Positions 24,212-54,089 of a stretch of 64,000 bases of DNA are shown in pieces. The position numbers and the translations under genes are program-made. This stretch comes from Pseudomonas sp. LRP2-20 (GTDB taxonomy: Bacteria; Pseudomonadota; Gammaproteobacteria; Pseudomonadales; Pseudomonadaceae). The notes beneath the pieces were generated by a model. The model was not told where the DNA came from. It ran no database searches and saw nothing but the letters and a program-made list of their open reading frames with translations. The stretch is from the NCBI RefSeq assembly GCF_024349685.1, contig NZ_AP025944.1, forward strand, positions 1,556,001-1,620,000. The letters run 5' to 3'. The first letter of the stretch is position 1; each line of letters starts with the position of its first letter.

Positions 24212-25185
24212 GCGCCACACTGGAGCTGCTTGCCCGGCCACTGCTGCCCGGTCAGCGCAGCCTGCCCCTGCTGGTCGAGGCACCCCACGCCGGCCTGGAC
24301 CTCAACGAAGCGCTGCAGCCGATCCGTGCGTTGGTAGACCGCCACTTGCTCGACGCCGGTGGCATTCTTTTTCGCGGTTTCGAGGTGGGTGGCGCCGAGG
24401 CCTTCCGCAGTTTCGCTGGCGGCTTTGGCCACCCGCTGCTGAATTACGAGTTCGGCTCTACCCCGCGCAGCAACGTCACCCAAGGCGTGTACACCTCCAC
24501 CGAGTACCCGCCGCACCAGAAGATCCCGCTGCACAACGAGCAGGCCTACACCCGTGAATGGCCGATGAAGATCTGGTTCTACAGCATGATCGCCGCCGAA
24601 AGCGGAGGGGAAACGCCGATCGCCGACAGCCGCGAGGTGTTCCGCCGCATCGACCCGCGCATCCATGAACGCTTCAACCGCCATGGGCTGATGTACGTGC
24701 GCAACTTCGGCAATGGTCTGGATGTGCCCTGGGAACAGGTGTTCAACAGTGACGACCCGGCCGTGGTGGAAGCCTACTGTCAGCGCCATGCGATCAGCTG
24801 CGACTGGAAGGATGACGGCGAACTGCGCACCCGCCAGATCTGCCAGGCCGTGGCCCGCCACCCACGTACCGGCGAAGATGTGTGGTTCAACCAGGCGCAC
24901 CTGTTCCATGTTTCCAACCTGCCGCCTGAAGTGCGCGAGAGCCTGCTGGAAATCGTCGACGAGGAAGACCTGCCACGCAACGTCTACTACGGCGACGGTT
25001 CACCTATCGAAGACTCGATTCTCGACGAAGTGCGCGGCGTGCTGGATGAATGCACCATCGCCTTCCCGTGGCAGGAGGGTGATGTGCTGATGCTCGACAA
25101 CATGCTCGCCGCCCATGCCCGCAGCACGTTCACCGGCAAGCGCAAGGTCATCGTGGCGATGGCCGAGGGGCACGGCGCGGGCTGA
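24208..25185 (+). CDS. SyrP-like aspartyl beta-hydroxylase (TauD/TfdA family)
   Basis: 325-aa Fe(II)/2-oxoglutarate dioxygenase. The facial triad is visible as H109-N-E111 in PLHNEQAYT and the distal H303 in MLAAHARSTF; the HxE form instead of HxD is known in this subfamily. SyrP-type enzymes hydroxylate the beta carbon of aspartate while it is tethered to an NRPS carrier protein. The downstream NRPS has one Asp-type adenylation domain (NRPS2 module 1), so the likely product is beta-hydroxyaspartate, an iron ligand of many pyoverdines. It is driven by a PvdS promoter at 24009. Substrate is inferred, the family is clear. Confidence 0.88.
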   Translation: MSATLELLARPLLPGQRSLPLLVEAPHAGLDLNEALQPIRALVDRHLLDAGGILFRGFEVGGAEAFRSFAGGFGHPLLNYEFGSTPRSNVTQGVYTSTEYPPHQKIPLHNEQAYTREWPMKIWFYSMIAAESGGETPIADSREVFRRIDPRIHERFNRHGLMYVRNFGNGLDVPWEQVFNSDDPAVVEAYCQRHAISCDWKDDGELRTRQICQAVARHPRTGEDVWFNQAHLFHVSNLPPEVRESLLEIVDEEDLPRNVYYGDGSPIEDSILDEVRGVLDECTIAFPWQEGDVLMLDNMLAAHARSTFTGKRKVIVAMAEGHGAG

Positions 25186-25276
25186 GCCGCGCAGCACCGC
25201 GGCAACCGCCGGGGCGTCTTCGGGCGCACCGGCGTGCTGGCGCAAAACGGGCGCGAGAGGTTTTGCAAACAGCGCC

Positions 25277-25300
25277 TAAATGCAAGCCGGAACCATTCGT
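25277..25300 (+). promoter_or_regulatory. PvdS-dependent promoter of NRPS1
   Basis: TAAAT at 25277-25281, 16 bases, CGT at 25298-25300, preceded by gc. It lies between the hydroxylase and NRPS1, so the synthetase genes can be transcribed on their own. It also supports the NRPS1 start at 25354, because the in-frame start at 25234 lies upstream of this promoter. Confidence 0.8.
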
Positions 25301-25353
25301 TCAACAGGTATCGCGGAGCCCAGGGCGGCTCCCATCACCGGTTCGGACGACCT

Positions 25354-28300
25354 ATGAGCACCCTCGATCAATCCCTGAAGCTGGCGCGCCGCTTCATTGA
25401 ACTGCCGCTGGAAAAACGCCGTGTCTTCTTCGCCGCCCTGCGCGACGAGCAAGTCGATTTCACCCACTACCCGATCCCCGACTGCAGCGGTGTCGCCGGC
25501 CGCGACCAGCTCTCCTATGCCCAGCAGCGCATGTGGTTCCTCTGGCAGCTGGAGCCGGGCAGCGCCGCCTATAACCTGCCGGGGGCCGTGCGCCTGCTCG
25601 GCAAGCTGAATCACCAGGCGCTGGACCTGGCCTTTGCCGACCTGGTGCAGCGCCACGAGTGCCTGCGTACCACCTTTGAGGAGGTCGACGGGCAGGCGCT
25701 GCAGCGTGTCGGTGACGGCGCCCAGGTGCAGGTTCGCCATGTCGATCTGTCCGGCCTGGACGCGGATCAGCGCCTGCGGCGGACCCGTGAAGAAGTCGCC
25801 CGTGAGGCCGGCCAGCCGTTCGACCTGCGACAGGGCCCGCTGCTGCGGGTGGCGCTGCTGCAACTGGCGGCGGATGAGCATGTGCTGTTGCTGACCCTGC
25901 ATCACATCATTGCCGACGGCTGGTCGATGAACATCCTCATCGAAGAGCTCATGCGCTGCCTGGATGCCCGCAGCGCTGGAAACCAGGCCCAGTTACCGGC
26001 ACTGGCCGTGCACTACCGCGACTACGCCCTGTGGCAGCGCAGCTGGATGGAAGCCGGCGAGCAGGTGCGGCAGCTCGACTACTGGCGGGCTCAGCTGGGC
26101 GAGGAGCACGAGCCACTGGAATTGCCCACCGACCGGCCACGCCCGGCACAGCCGAGCCACGCCGGCGCGCGCCTGGAGTTCGCCATCGACAACGAGTTGC
26201 GCAATGGCCTGAAGGCGTTGGCCCAGCGCCAGGGCGTGACCTTGTTCGTGGTGCTGCTGGCGGCCTTCAAGACCCTGTTGTACCGCTACAGCGGGCAGGG
26301 CGACATCCGCGTCGGCGGCCTGATTGCCAACCGCAACCGCGGTGAGGTCGAGGGGCTGATCGGTTTCTTCGTCAATACCCAGGTGCTGCGCAGCCAGCTG
26401 GACGGCCGCCAGACCTTCGCCCAGTTGTTGCAAGCGCTGCGCCAGACCGCCCTGGGCGCGCAAGCCCATCAGGAGCTGCCGTTCGATGCGCTGCTGGAGG
26501 CGTTGCAGCCCAGCCGCAGCCAGAGCCACAACGCCCTGTTCCAGGTCATGTACAACCATCAGCCCCTGGTCACCGACATCCAGGGCATGCGCCTGGGGTG
26601 CGGCCTGCAGCTGGCGCACCTGGATGCCGAACAGAGCGTGGCCAGCGCCCGCAGCCATGCCGCCGCCAGCGACCTGATGCTGGAGACCCGCGAGGAAGGC
26701 GAGCGCTTGTTGGCCGCCTTCACCTACGCCACCGATCTGTTCGACGCCACCACCGTCGAGCGCATGGCCGGGCATTGGTGCAACTTGCTGCGCAGTGTGC
26801 TCGCCGACCCGCAACGTCGAGTCGGCGAGCTGCAAGTGCTCGATGCTGCAGAGTGCCGCCAGTTGCAGCGTTGGGCACTGCATGCACCCGCACCGCAGGC
26901 AACGGCTTTGGCCCATCAGCGCTTCCAGGCACAGGCAGCGCGCACGCCCGAGGCGGTCGCGCTGGTACTGGCCGGCGCAGGGCAGGGCGCCAGCCTGAGT
27001 TACGCCGAACTGGAACGCCGCAGCAACCGCCTGGCCCAGCGCCTGCTGAAGTCGGGTGTCGGGCCTGAGGTGCTGGTGGGTGTGGCCTTGGAGCGCTCGC
27101 TGGACATGGGGGTTGCCCTGTTGGCGGTGCTCAAGGCCGGTGGTGCCTATGTGCCGCTGGACCCGCAAGCGCCCAGCGAGCGTATCGCCCAGGTTTTCGC
27201 CGACAGCGGCCTGCGCCTGCTGCTGACTCAGTCGGGCCTGCTGAACCACTTGCCCGTGGCTGAGGGTATCGAGGTCCTGTGCCTGGACCAGGCGCAGGAA
27301 GCACAACCTGAGCATGCCCCGCAGGTAGCACTGCAGCCCGGCAACCTGGCCTACGTGATCTACACCTCCGGCTCCACCGGCCGCCCCAAGGGCGTCGCCA
27401 TCAGTCATGGCGCGCTGGCCGAGTTCTGCGAACTGGCAACCGACTATTCGCGCCTGAGCGTGGATGATCGGGTGCTGCAGTTCGCCACCTGCAGCTTCGA
27501 CGGGTTCGTCGAGCAGTTCTACCCACCGCTGTGTGTCGGTGCCCGCGTGGTGCTGCGCGACAGTCGCCTGTGGGACAGCGCCAGTTTCCTGCAGGCACTG
27601 CAGCAGCACGGCATTACCGTCGCCGACCTGCCAGCCGCCTACTGGCACATGCTGGTGCAGGATTACGCCCGTGCCACCCCACAAGCGTTTGGCGCACTGC
27701 GCCAGGTGCATGTCGGCGGCGAAGCCATGGCGGTCGACGGCCTCGACCTGTGGCGCCGCGCTGGCCTGGGCGGCGTGCGCCTGCTCAACACCTATGGCCC
27801 GACCGAAGCCACGGTGGTGTCCAGCATCCACGACTGCACGGCGCTGGCATCGCAGGAGGTGTCCTGGCGCGGCATTCCCATTGGCCAGGGCCTGGCCGGC
27901 CGGCGCCTGTGCATCCTCGACGGCGAGCTGCAGCCTGTGCCGGCGGGCGCCATCGGTGAGCTGTACATCGGTGGGCCTGGCCTGGCACGCGGTTATCACG
28001 GCCAGCCCGCGCTCAGCGCCGAACGCTTCCTACCCGACCCCGAAGTCCCCTGCGAGCGCCTGTACCGCACCGGTGACCGTGCCCGTTTCGACGCCAATGG
28101 CGCCATCGAGTACATCGGCCGGGTCGATCATCAGGTGAAGGTGCGCGGCTTCCGTATCGAGCTTGGCGAAATCGAGATGCGCCTGCAGCAATGCCCTGGC
28201 GTACGCGAGGCGGCGGTGCTGGCCCTGGACATGCCTGGCGGGCGGCAGTTGGTGGCCTATGTGGTCACCGAAGCCGATGGCGCCAGTGCCGAAGCGCAGC

Positions 28301-28749
28301 GCCAGGCGATCCGCGAGGGCCTGCGCGCGACGCTGCCGGACTACATGGTCCCTGCGCACCTGGTGCTGCTGGCAAAGCTGCCGCTGACCCCCAGCGGCAA
28401 GCTCGACCGCAAGGCCTTGCCCGCGCCTGACCCGAGCCAGTTGCAGGCCAGCTTCCGCGCGCCGGCCAGCGAGCAGGAACAACAGCTGGCGGCGATCTGG
28501 ATGGAAGTCCTGCAGGTGCCCCGCGTCGGCCTCGACGACAGCTTCTTCGACCTGGGCGGGCACTCGTTGCTGGCGGCCCAGGTCATTGCCCGGATCAAGT
28601 CCGAACTGGGCGTCGCGCTGCCCATGCGCAGCCTGTTCGAGCGCCCGCACCTGGCCGCCCTGGCGCAAGAGCTGCAGGCCCTGGGCGGCACCGCCGACCA
28701 GGACTGGGCCGACATGGAAGCGTTCATGAATTCACTGGAGGAGGTTTGA
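25354..28749 (+). CDS. Pyoverdine side-chain synthetase NRPS1 (C-A-T, predicted Lys)
   Basis: 1131-aa single-module non-ribosomal peptide synthetase (PvdI/PvdJ type). The condensation domain (about 40-470) has HHIIADG near 183 and the LSYAQQR opening of LCL type, so it expects an L donor such as the PvdL product. The adenylation domain (about 500-1000) has [11 protein letters not shown] near 670. The pocket read by alignment to GrsA is D-G-E-D-H-G-T-V-V, the pattern I associate with Lys in pyoverdine synthetases. The carrier domain DLGGHSL is near 1070. There is no epimerase, so L-Lys is passed on. ATG 25354 is chosen from the PvdS promoter at 25277 and family starts. The next gene begins 2 bases after its stop. 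Confidence 0.9.
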   Translation: MSTLDQSLKLARRFIELPLEKRRVFFAALRDEQVDFTHYPIPDCSGVAGRDQLSYAQQRMWFLWQLEPGSAAYNLPGAVRLLGKLNHQALDLAFADLVQRHECLRTTFEEVDGQALQRVGDGAQVQVRHVDLSGLDADQRLRRTREEVAREAGQPFDLRQGPLLRVALLQLAADEHVLLLTLHHIIADGWSMNILIEELMRCLDARSAGNQAQLPALAVHYRDYALWQRSWMEAGEQVRQLDYWRAQLGEEHEPLELPTDRPRPAQPSHAGARLEFAIDNELRNGLKALAQRQGVTLFVVLLAAFKTLLYRYSGQGDIRVGGLIANRNRGEVEGLIGFFVNTQVLRSQLDGRQTFAQLLQALRQTALGAQAHQELPFDALLEALQPSRSQSHNALFQVMYNHQPLVTDIQGMRLGCGLQLAHLDAEQSVASARSHAAASDLMLETREEGERLLAAFTYATDLFDATTVERMAGHWCNLLRSVLADPQRRVGELQVLDAAECRQLQRWALHAPAPQATALAHQRFQAQAARTPEAVALVLAGAGQGASLSYAELERRSNRLAQRLLKSGVGPEVLVGVALERSLDMGVALLAVLKAGGAYVPLDPQAPSERIAQVFADSGLRLLLTQSGLLNHLPVAEGIEVLCLDQAQEAQPEHAPQVALQPGNLAYVIYTSGSTGRPKGVAISHGALAEFCELATDYSRLSVDDRVLQFATCSFDGFVEQFYPPLCVGARVVLRDSRLWDSASFLQALQQHGITVADLPAAYWHMLVQDYARATPQAFGALRQVHVGGEAMAVDGLDLWRRAGLGGVRLLNTYGPTEATVVSSIHDCTALASQEVSWRGIPIGQGLAGRRLCILDGELQPVPAGAIGELYIGGPGLARGYHGQPALSAERFLPDPEVPCERLYRTGDRARFDANGAIEYIGRVDHQVKVRGFRIELGEIEMRLQQCPGVREAAVLALDMPGGRQLVAYVVTEADGASAEAQRQAIREGLRATLPDYMVPAHLVLLAKLPLTPSGKLDRKALPAPDPSQLQASFRAPASEQEQQLAAIWMEVLQVPRVGLDDSFFDLGGHSLLAAQVIARIKSELGVALPMRSLFERPHLAALAQELQALGGTADQDWADMEAFMNSLEEV

Positions 28750-28751
28750 GC

Positions 28752-50148
<21,397 letters not shown>

Positions 50149-50205
50149 GCCTTTTCGTCATTCAACCGGGGGGCCTGCGCAGGCCTCCCTTCTTCGAGGA
50201 ACACC

Positions 50206-51153
50206 ATGCTGCATCCTGAACTTGAAGCTTTTCTCGACCTGGCCGAAGCCAATGCTGGCAATGCGCCGTTTCATCACATGAGCCCTGTGGAAGCCCGCCG
50301 GGTGTTCCAGCAGTCCACCGAACAACTGCGCTGGGCAGCGCCTGAAAACCTGGCCATCGAAGCGCTGTACGCCCCTGCCAGGGACGGTGCGGCCATACCG
50401 CTGCGCCTGTATCGGCCGCCACAGGCAGCGGCCCGGTTGCCGGTGCTGGTGTATTTTCACGGCGGCGGTTTTGTCGTCGGCAGCCTCGACAGCCACGATG
50501 GCGTCTGCCGCGAACTGTGCGCAAGGGCCGGCTGCGCGGTATTGGCGGTGGGTTACCGGTTGGCGCCGGAACACCGTTTCCCGATTGCCCTGGAGGACGG
50601 TGAGGATTGCCTGGCCTGGCTGGCCAGCCAGGCTGAGTGCCTGGGCCTGGACCGCGCCCGTGTGGCCTTCGGCGGCGACAGCGCAGGTGCCACCCTGGCC
50701 ACGGTGCTGGCCATCGAAGCGGCGCGGCTGGGGGAGCGCGCAGCGCTGACGCCGTGTGCCCAGCTGCTGTGCTACCCGGTGACCGATGCCAGCCGGCAGA
50801 GTGTTTCGCGCACGCTGTTCGGCGAGGGTTACCTGCTGGAAAGCGATACCTTGGAATGGTTCTACGACCACTACGCACGCACGCCGCAGGACCGCCAGGA
50901 CTGGCGCTTCTCGCCGTTGCTGGCAGAGGATCTGAGCGGTGTCGCGCCAGCCATCGTTGCGCTGGCCGGGCTCGACCCGCTGCTGGATGAGGGGAGGGCC
51001 TACGTCGAGCGCTTGCGCGAGGCTGGAGTAGCGGTCGAGGTGATGGAGCTGCCGGGGCTGACCCATGACCTGTTGCGCATGGCCTCGGTGCTGCCGGATG
51101 TGCTGCAGGTGCATGAGCGGTTGTGTGCGGCGTTGGGGAGGGCGATGGGATAA
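50206..51153 (+). CDS. Alpha/beta hydrolase, HSL family, at the end of the NRPS unit
   Basis: 315-aa esterase/lipase-like protein without a signal peptide. Visible features are the oxyanion-hole motif YFHGGGFVVGS, the nucleophile elbow GGDSAGATLA, the acid in LAGLDPLLDEGRAYVERL and the His in ELPGLTHDLL, so the triad is complete. It starts 57 bases after NRPS3 and is probably co-transcribed, although a small GC hairpin (50167-50189) lies between. Because NRPS3 lacks a thioesterase, this enzyme is a candidate for releasing or cyclising the peptide, or for proofreading misprimed carriers. Its sequence type is that of hormone-sensitive lipase, not of classical type II thioesterases, so that role is a hypothesis. 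Confidence 0.85.
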   Translation: MLHPELEAFLDLAEANAGNAPFHHMSPVEARRVFQQSTEQLRWAAPENLAIEALYAPARDGAAIPLRLYRPPQAAARLPVLVYFHGGGFVVGSLDSHDGVCRELCARAGCAVLAVGYRLAPEHRFPIALEDGEDCLAWLASQAECLGLDRARVAFGGDSAGATLATVLAIEAARLGERAALTPCAQLLCYPVTDASRQSVSRTLFGEGYLLESDTLEWFYDHYARTPQDRQDWRFSPLLAEDLSGVAPAIVALAGLDPLLDEGRAYVERLREAGVAVEVMELPGLTHDLLRMASVLPDVLQVHERLCAALGRAMG

Positions 51154-51180
51154 GGGGAGCCCGGGGTGTTCGCCTTGATG

Positions 51181-51434
51181 TTTTCAGCGCCTGGGAGATC
51201 GAGCGCCGCCCGCGCGGCGCATCGCGAGCTTTGCTCGCTCCTACGTTTGTTTCGGGCCAATCATTTCTGGGGGATTTGCGCGCGGACGCCTTGGCGCATG
51301 GCGCGATATCCCGTCGTACAAACCAGGCGGTCGCGCGCGTCTGCCACAGGCGTTACTGGCCAGAAACAAACGTAGGAGCGAGCAAAGCTCGCGATGCGCC
51401 GCGCGGGCGGCGCTCGATCTCCCAGGCGCTGAAA
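51181..51434. repeat. Palindromic intergenic element, copy 1
   Basis: 254-bp imperfect palindrome with arms of about 75 bases (ttttcagcgcctgggagatc... and ...gatctcccaggcgctgaaaa) around a roughly 100-base centre. The arms contain gcgccgcccgcgcggcgc and gagctttgctcgctcctacg. A second copy, with the same centre, is at 61301-61546. No open frame or transposase is inside. Confidence 0.8.
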
Positions 51435-51483
51435 ACCGCAAGTCGAACACTTGGCAGCCCCGGTGGCTCCACCAGGAATGAAA

Positions 51484-51506
51484 AAAGGGCCGCTATGCGG
51501 CCCTTT
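51484..51506 (-). terminator. Rho-independent terminator of fpvA
   Basis: aaagggccgc / gcggcccttt stem with a 3-base loop, followed on the reverse strand by a run of T, 22 bases past the fpvA stop. Confidence 0.85.
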
Positions 51507-51527
51507 CCGTACTCAAGCGAGCACCCT

Positions 51528-54005
51528 TCAGAAATCTCCCTTCAAGGTCAGCATGAAGTTGCGTGGTTCGCCATAGTAGTTACCCCAACCGGTAGCCCCG
51601 ATGGTGCTGTAGTACTTCTTGTCGAACAGGTTGTTGCCATTGACCGCAACGGTCCAGTTCTGGTCCAGGCGATACTGCACGCGGCCGCTGAACAGCGTGT
51701 AGCCCGGCTGCTCGATGCGGATGTTGCCCTGGCGGCGGAAGTTGTCGCTCTGGCTGGACACCCCGGCACCGATCGTCCAGCGATCCAGCGCGCCATCAAG
51801 CTGGTAGTCACCCCAGACCTTGAGCATGTGCCGCGGAATGAAGCTGGAGGTGAACGTCAGCTCGGTCGGGTCGGTATCGTTAATGGTCTTCAGGTACTTG
51901 GTCTGGGTATAGGTGTAGCCGGCCAGCAGTTGCAGGCGGTCGATCGGCGAGCCGCTGATCTCGGCCTCGAAGCCCTGGGCACGGACCTTGCCGCTGTCGG
52001 TGTAGCAATAACCGTCACTGGAGCCTGCACAGACGTTCTCATAGTCGGTTTCAGCACGGTGGTCTTCGATGGTACGGAACAGGTTGAACGACGTGTTGAG
52101 GTTGCCGTCGAGCAACTCGCCCTTGATGCCCAGCTCATAGCTGCCACCGGTCTTGGGCTGCAGCGATTGACCATCGGCGGTGGTCAGGTTGCCTTGCGGC
52201 TGGAAGATCTGCGCGTAGCTGGCGTAGGCGGTCCACTGGTCGTTCAGGTCGTAGAGCAAGGCGCCGAATGGCGTGACTTCGCCGTTTTCCTTGCTGCGGA
52301 TATGTTCCCAGGTATCCCAGCGCTGGGTATAGGAGTCGCGGTCATTGCGGTACCAGCTGACACGGGTACCCAGCACCAGGGTGAGGGGCTCGGCCAGTTT
52401 CAGGCGCAGGTTGGCATAGGTGCCCCATTGGGTCGTGGTGGAGTCGGTCGGGAACGGGCCGCCGCGGATGGTGCCGGTCTGGTAGTCGGCCTTGGCCGGG
52501 TGCGGGAAGTTATCCGACGGGTCGAAAGGGTTCTGCGTGCCGCTCAATGCCAGCAGGGCGAAGTAGTCGTGGTTTTTCTGGCGGCTGGCGTTGGCCCCGA
52601 TGATCAGTTCGTGCTCCAGGCCGAACGCCTCGAACTTGCCATCGATGTAGCTATCGAAGCCGTAGTCGGTCTGGTCGTAATCGAAGCGCCCGGAATAGCG
52701 CCCCATCGCGCCGGTGGTGGCACCCACCGGTACCGAGCCTTCAGAGTAGCCGTACTCGATGTTCTGGTTGTTATGGGTGTAGACCGACGCGAAGTTCAGC
52801 GACCAGTCGTCGTTGAAGCGGTGCTTGAGGTCGGCGAAACCGGTAATGCGCTCGCTTTGCAGGTCGTTCCAGCTGGCACCCAGGCAGGTCGAGCGGGACA
52901 GTTTCAGGTCGCTGCCATCGGCGTAGCGCGGCAGGCCGTGATAGCAAGGGGAGGCGTCGACATCCTCGTAGGCCAGACCGAAGCCCAGGGTGGTGTCGGG
53001 CGTCACATCCCAGTCGATGGCGCCATAGGCGACGCGGTCCTGGCGATCGGCGTTGTCGTAGAAATACTGCTTGTCCTGCAGCGCCGCCACGGCGCGGCCG
53101 CGCACGGTGCCCGACTCGTTCAGCGGGCCGCCCACGTCCACCTGGCTGCGGTAGTTGTCCCAGCTGCCGGCGGAGAGGGTCACGCTGGTGTGGGCTTTGT
53201 CCTGGCCACGTTTGCGCACGAAGTTGACACCACCGGCCGAGGAGCCGGAGCCCTTCATCATGCCGGCCGCGCCTTTCAGGATCTCGACGCGGTCATAGAA
53301 CGCCATGTCGCTGGAAAAACTGTTGGCCTGCACGTAGTTGCCGCCCACATCGAGGGGCACGCCGTCGTACTGGTACTGGCCGTCGAGGTTGAAACCGCGC
53401 GAGTAGAAGTACTTGCCGCCCATGGGCGAGTCATAGGTGGTGATGCCGGGCGTCTTGTCCAGCACCTGCTCGAGGGTGTTGAGGTTCTGGTCGTCGAGCA
53501 TCTTGCGGGTCATGACGGTGACCGACTGCGGCGTCTCCTTCAGGGTATGAACGCCTTTGCCAATGGTTACGGCGCGTGCAGCATACGAGTTGGTCCCCTC
53601 ACTCGTGGCATTCAGCGTGTTGGCATTGATGTTCAGTGGGCCCAGCTCCATTGCCGACGAGCCGGATGCGCCATTGAGGATCACCGTGTGGCCGTCGATC
53701 TGGTAGGTCAGGCCGCTGTCACGCAGCAGCAGGCGCAGTGCCTGCTCGGGCTCCATGTTGCCCTTGATGGCCGGCGCGGTGGTGTTGCGCACGGTCTCCG
53801 GGCTGTACAGCAGCTGCAGGTCGGCCTGCTTGGCCAACGCATTCAGCGCCCCGACCAGGCCCTGGGAAGGGATGTTCAGTTGTACCGGTTCGGCATTGGC
53901 GTTCAGCGAGGCTGCCAGCGCACAAGCCAGCAGCGACGGGGTCAACAAGGCCAGTGATTTCCTGCGAACCGCCTTGGCGAGCGGCGAAACCGTGTTAGTG
54001 GTCAT
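51528..54005 (-). CDS. fpvA: TonB-dependent ferric-pyoverdine receptor with STN signalling domain
   Basis: 825-aa outer-membrane receptor. A signal peptide is cleaved likely after NANA (residue 38). The STN domain (about 40-115, VQLNIPSQGLVGALNALAKQ) identifies a transducer that signals to an anti-sigma factor (FpvR type). The plug domain has ETPQSVTVMTRKMLDDQ and a 22-strand barrel ends in the typical terminal Phe (LKGDF). The location inside the pyoverdine locus implies it recognises the strain's own pyoverdine. It starts 84 bases after pvdE on the same strand. That gap has a hairpin (54067-54084) and TAAAT-N16-AGT (54057-54034), one base off the PvdS/FpvI pattern. Confidence 0.92.
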   Translation of the reverse strand: MTTNTVSPLAKAVRRKSLALLTPSLLACALAASLNANAEPVQLNIPSQGLVGALNALAKQADLQLLYSPETVRNTTAPAIKGNMEPEQALRLLLRDSGLTYQIDGHTVILNGASGSSAMELGPLNINANTLNATSEGTNSYAARAVTIGKGVHTLKETPQSVTVMTRKMLDDQNLNTLEQVLDKTPGITTYDSPMGGKYFYSRGFNLDGQYQYDGVPLDVGGNYVQANSFSSDMAFYDRVEILKGAAGMMKGSGSSAGGVNFVRKRGQDKAHTSVTLSAGSWDNYRSQVDVGGPLNESGTVRGRAVAALQDKQYFYDNADRQDRVAYGAIDWDVTPDTTLGFGLAYEDVDASPCYHGLPRYADGSDLKLSRSTCLGASWNDLQSERITGFADLKHRFNDDWSLNFASVYTHNNQNIEYGYSEGSVPVGATTGAMGRYSGRFDYDQTDYGFDSYIDGKFEAFGLEHELIIGANASRQKNHDYFALLALSGTQNPFDPSDNFPHPAKADYQTGTIRGGPFPTDSTTTQWGTYANLRLKLAEPLTLVLGTRVSWYRNDRDSYTQRWDTWEHIRSKENGEVTPFGALLYDLNDQWTAYASYAQIFQPQGNLTTADGQSLQPKTGGSYELGIKGELLDGNLNTSFNLFRTIEDHRAETDYENVCAGSSDGYCYTDSGKVRAQGFEAEISGSPIDRLQLLAGYTYTQTKYLKTINDTDPTELTFTSSFIPRHMLKVWGDYQLDGALDRWTIGAGVSSQSDNFRRQGNIRIEQPGYTLFSGRVQYRLDQNWTVAVNGNNLFDKKYYSTIGATGWGNYYGEPRNFMLTLKGDF

Positions 54006-54089
54006 GCGGATACTCAGTGTTAGCAGATAGATTACTTATGAGAGTTATTTGCATTTATGTAACGTACCGGCTCCCCAGAACCGGAAAGA

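Larger units (their letters stand above)
51154..51527. other. Convergent intergenic region hydrolase-fpvA
   Basis: 374 bases with no gene. Most of it is a long palindromic element (51181-51434) followed by the fpvA terminator. Confidence 0.7.

Noticed and set aside
25234..25353. Longer NRPS1 N-terminus from 25234
   Set aside because: A PvdS promoter at 25277-25300 would lie inside the coding region; family members begin near MSTLDQSLKLA.
51123..53957. 944-codon forward frame across fpvA and the palindromic element
   Set aside because: Antisense to fpvA, which has signal peptide, STN, plug and terminal Phe; this frame runs through a non-coding repeat.
54034..54057. Fur box upstream of fpvA
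   Set aside because: The AT-rich stretch matches the 19-bp Fur consensus poorly; it fits better as a near-PvdS/FpvI promoter.
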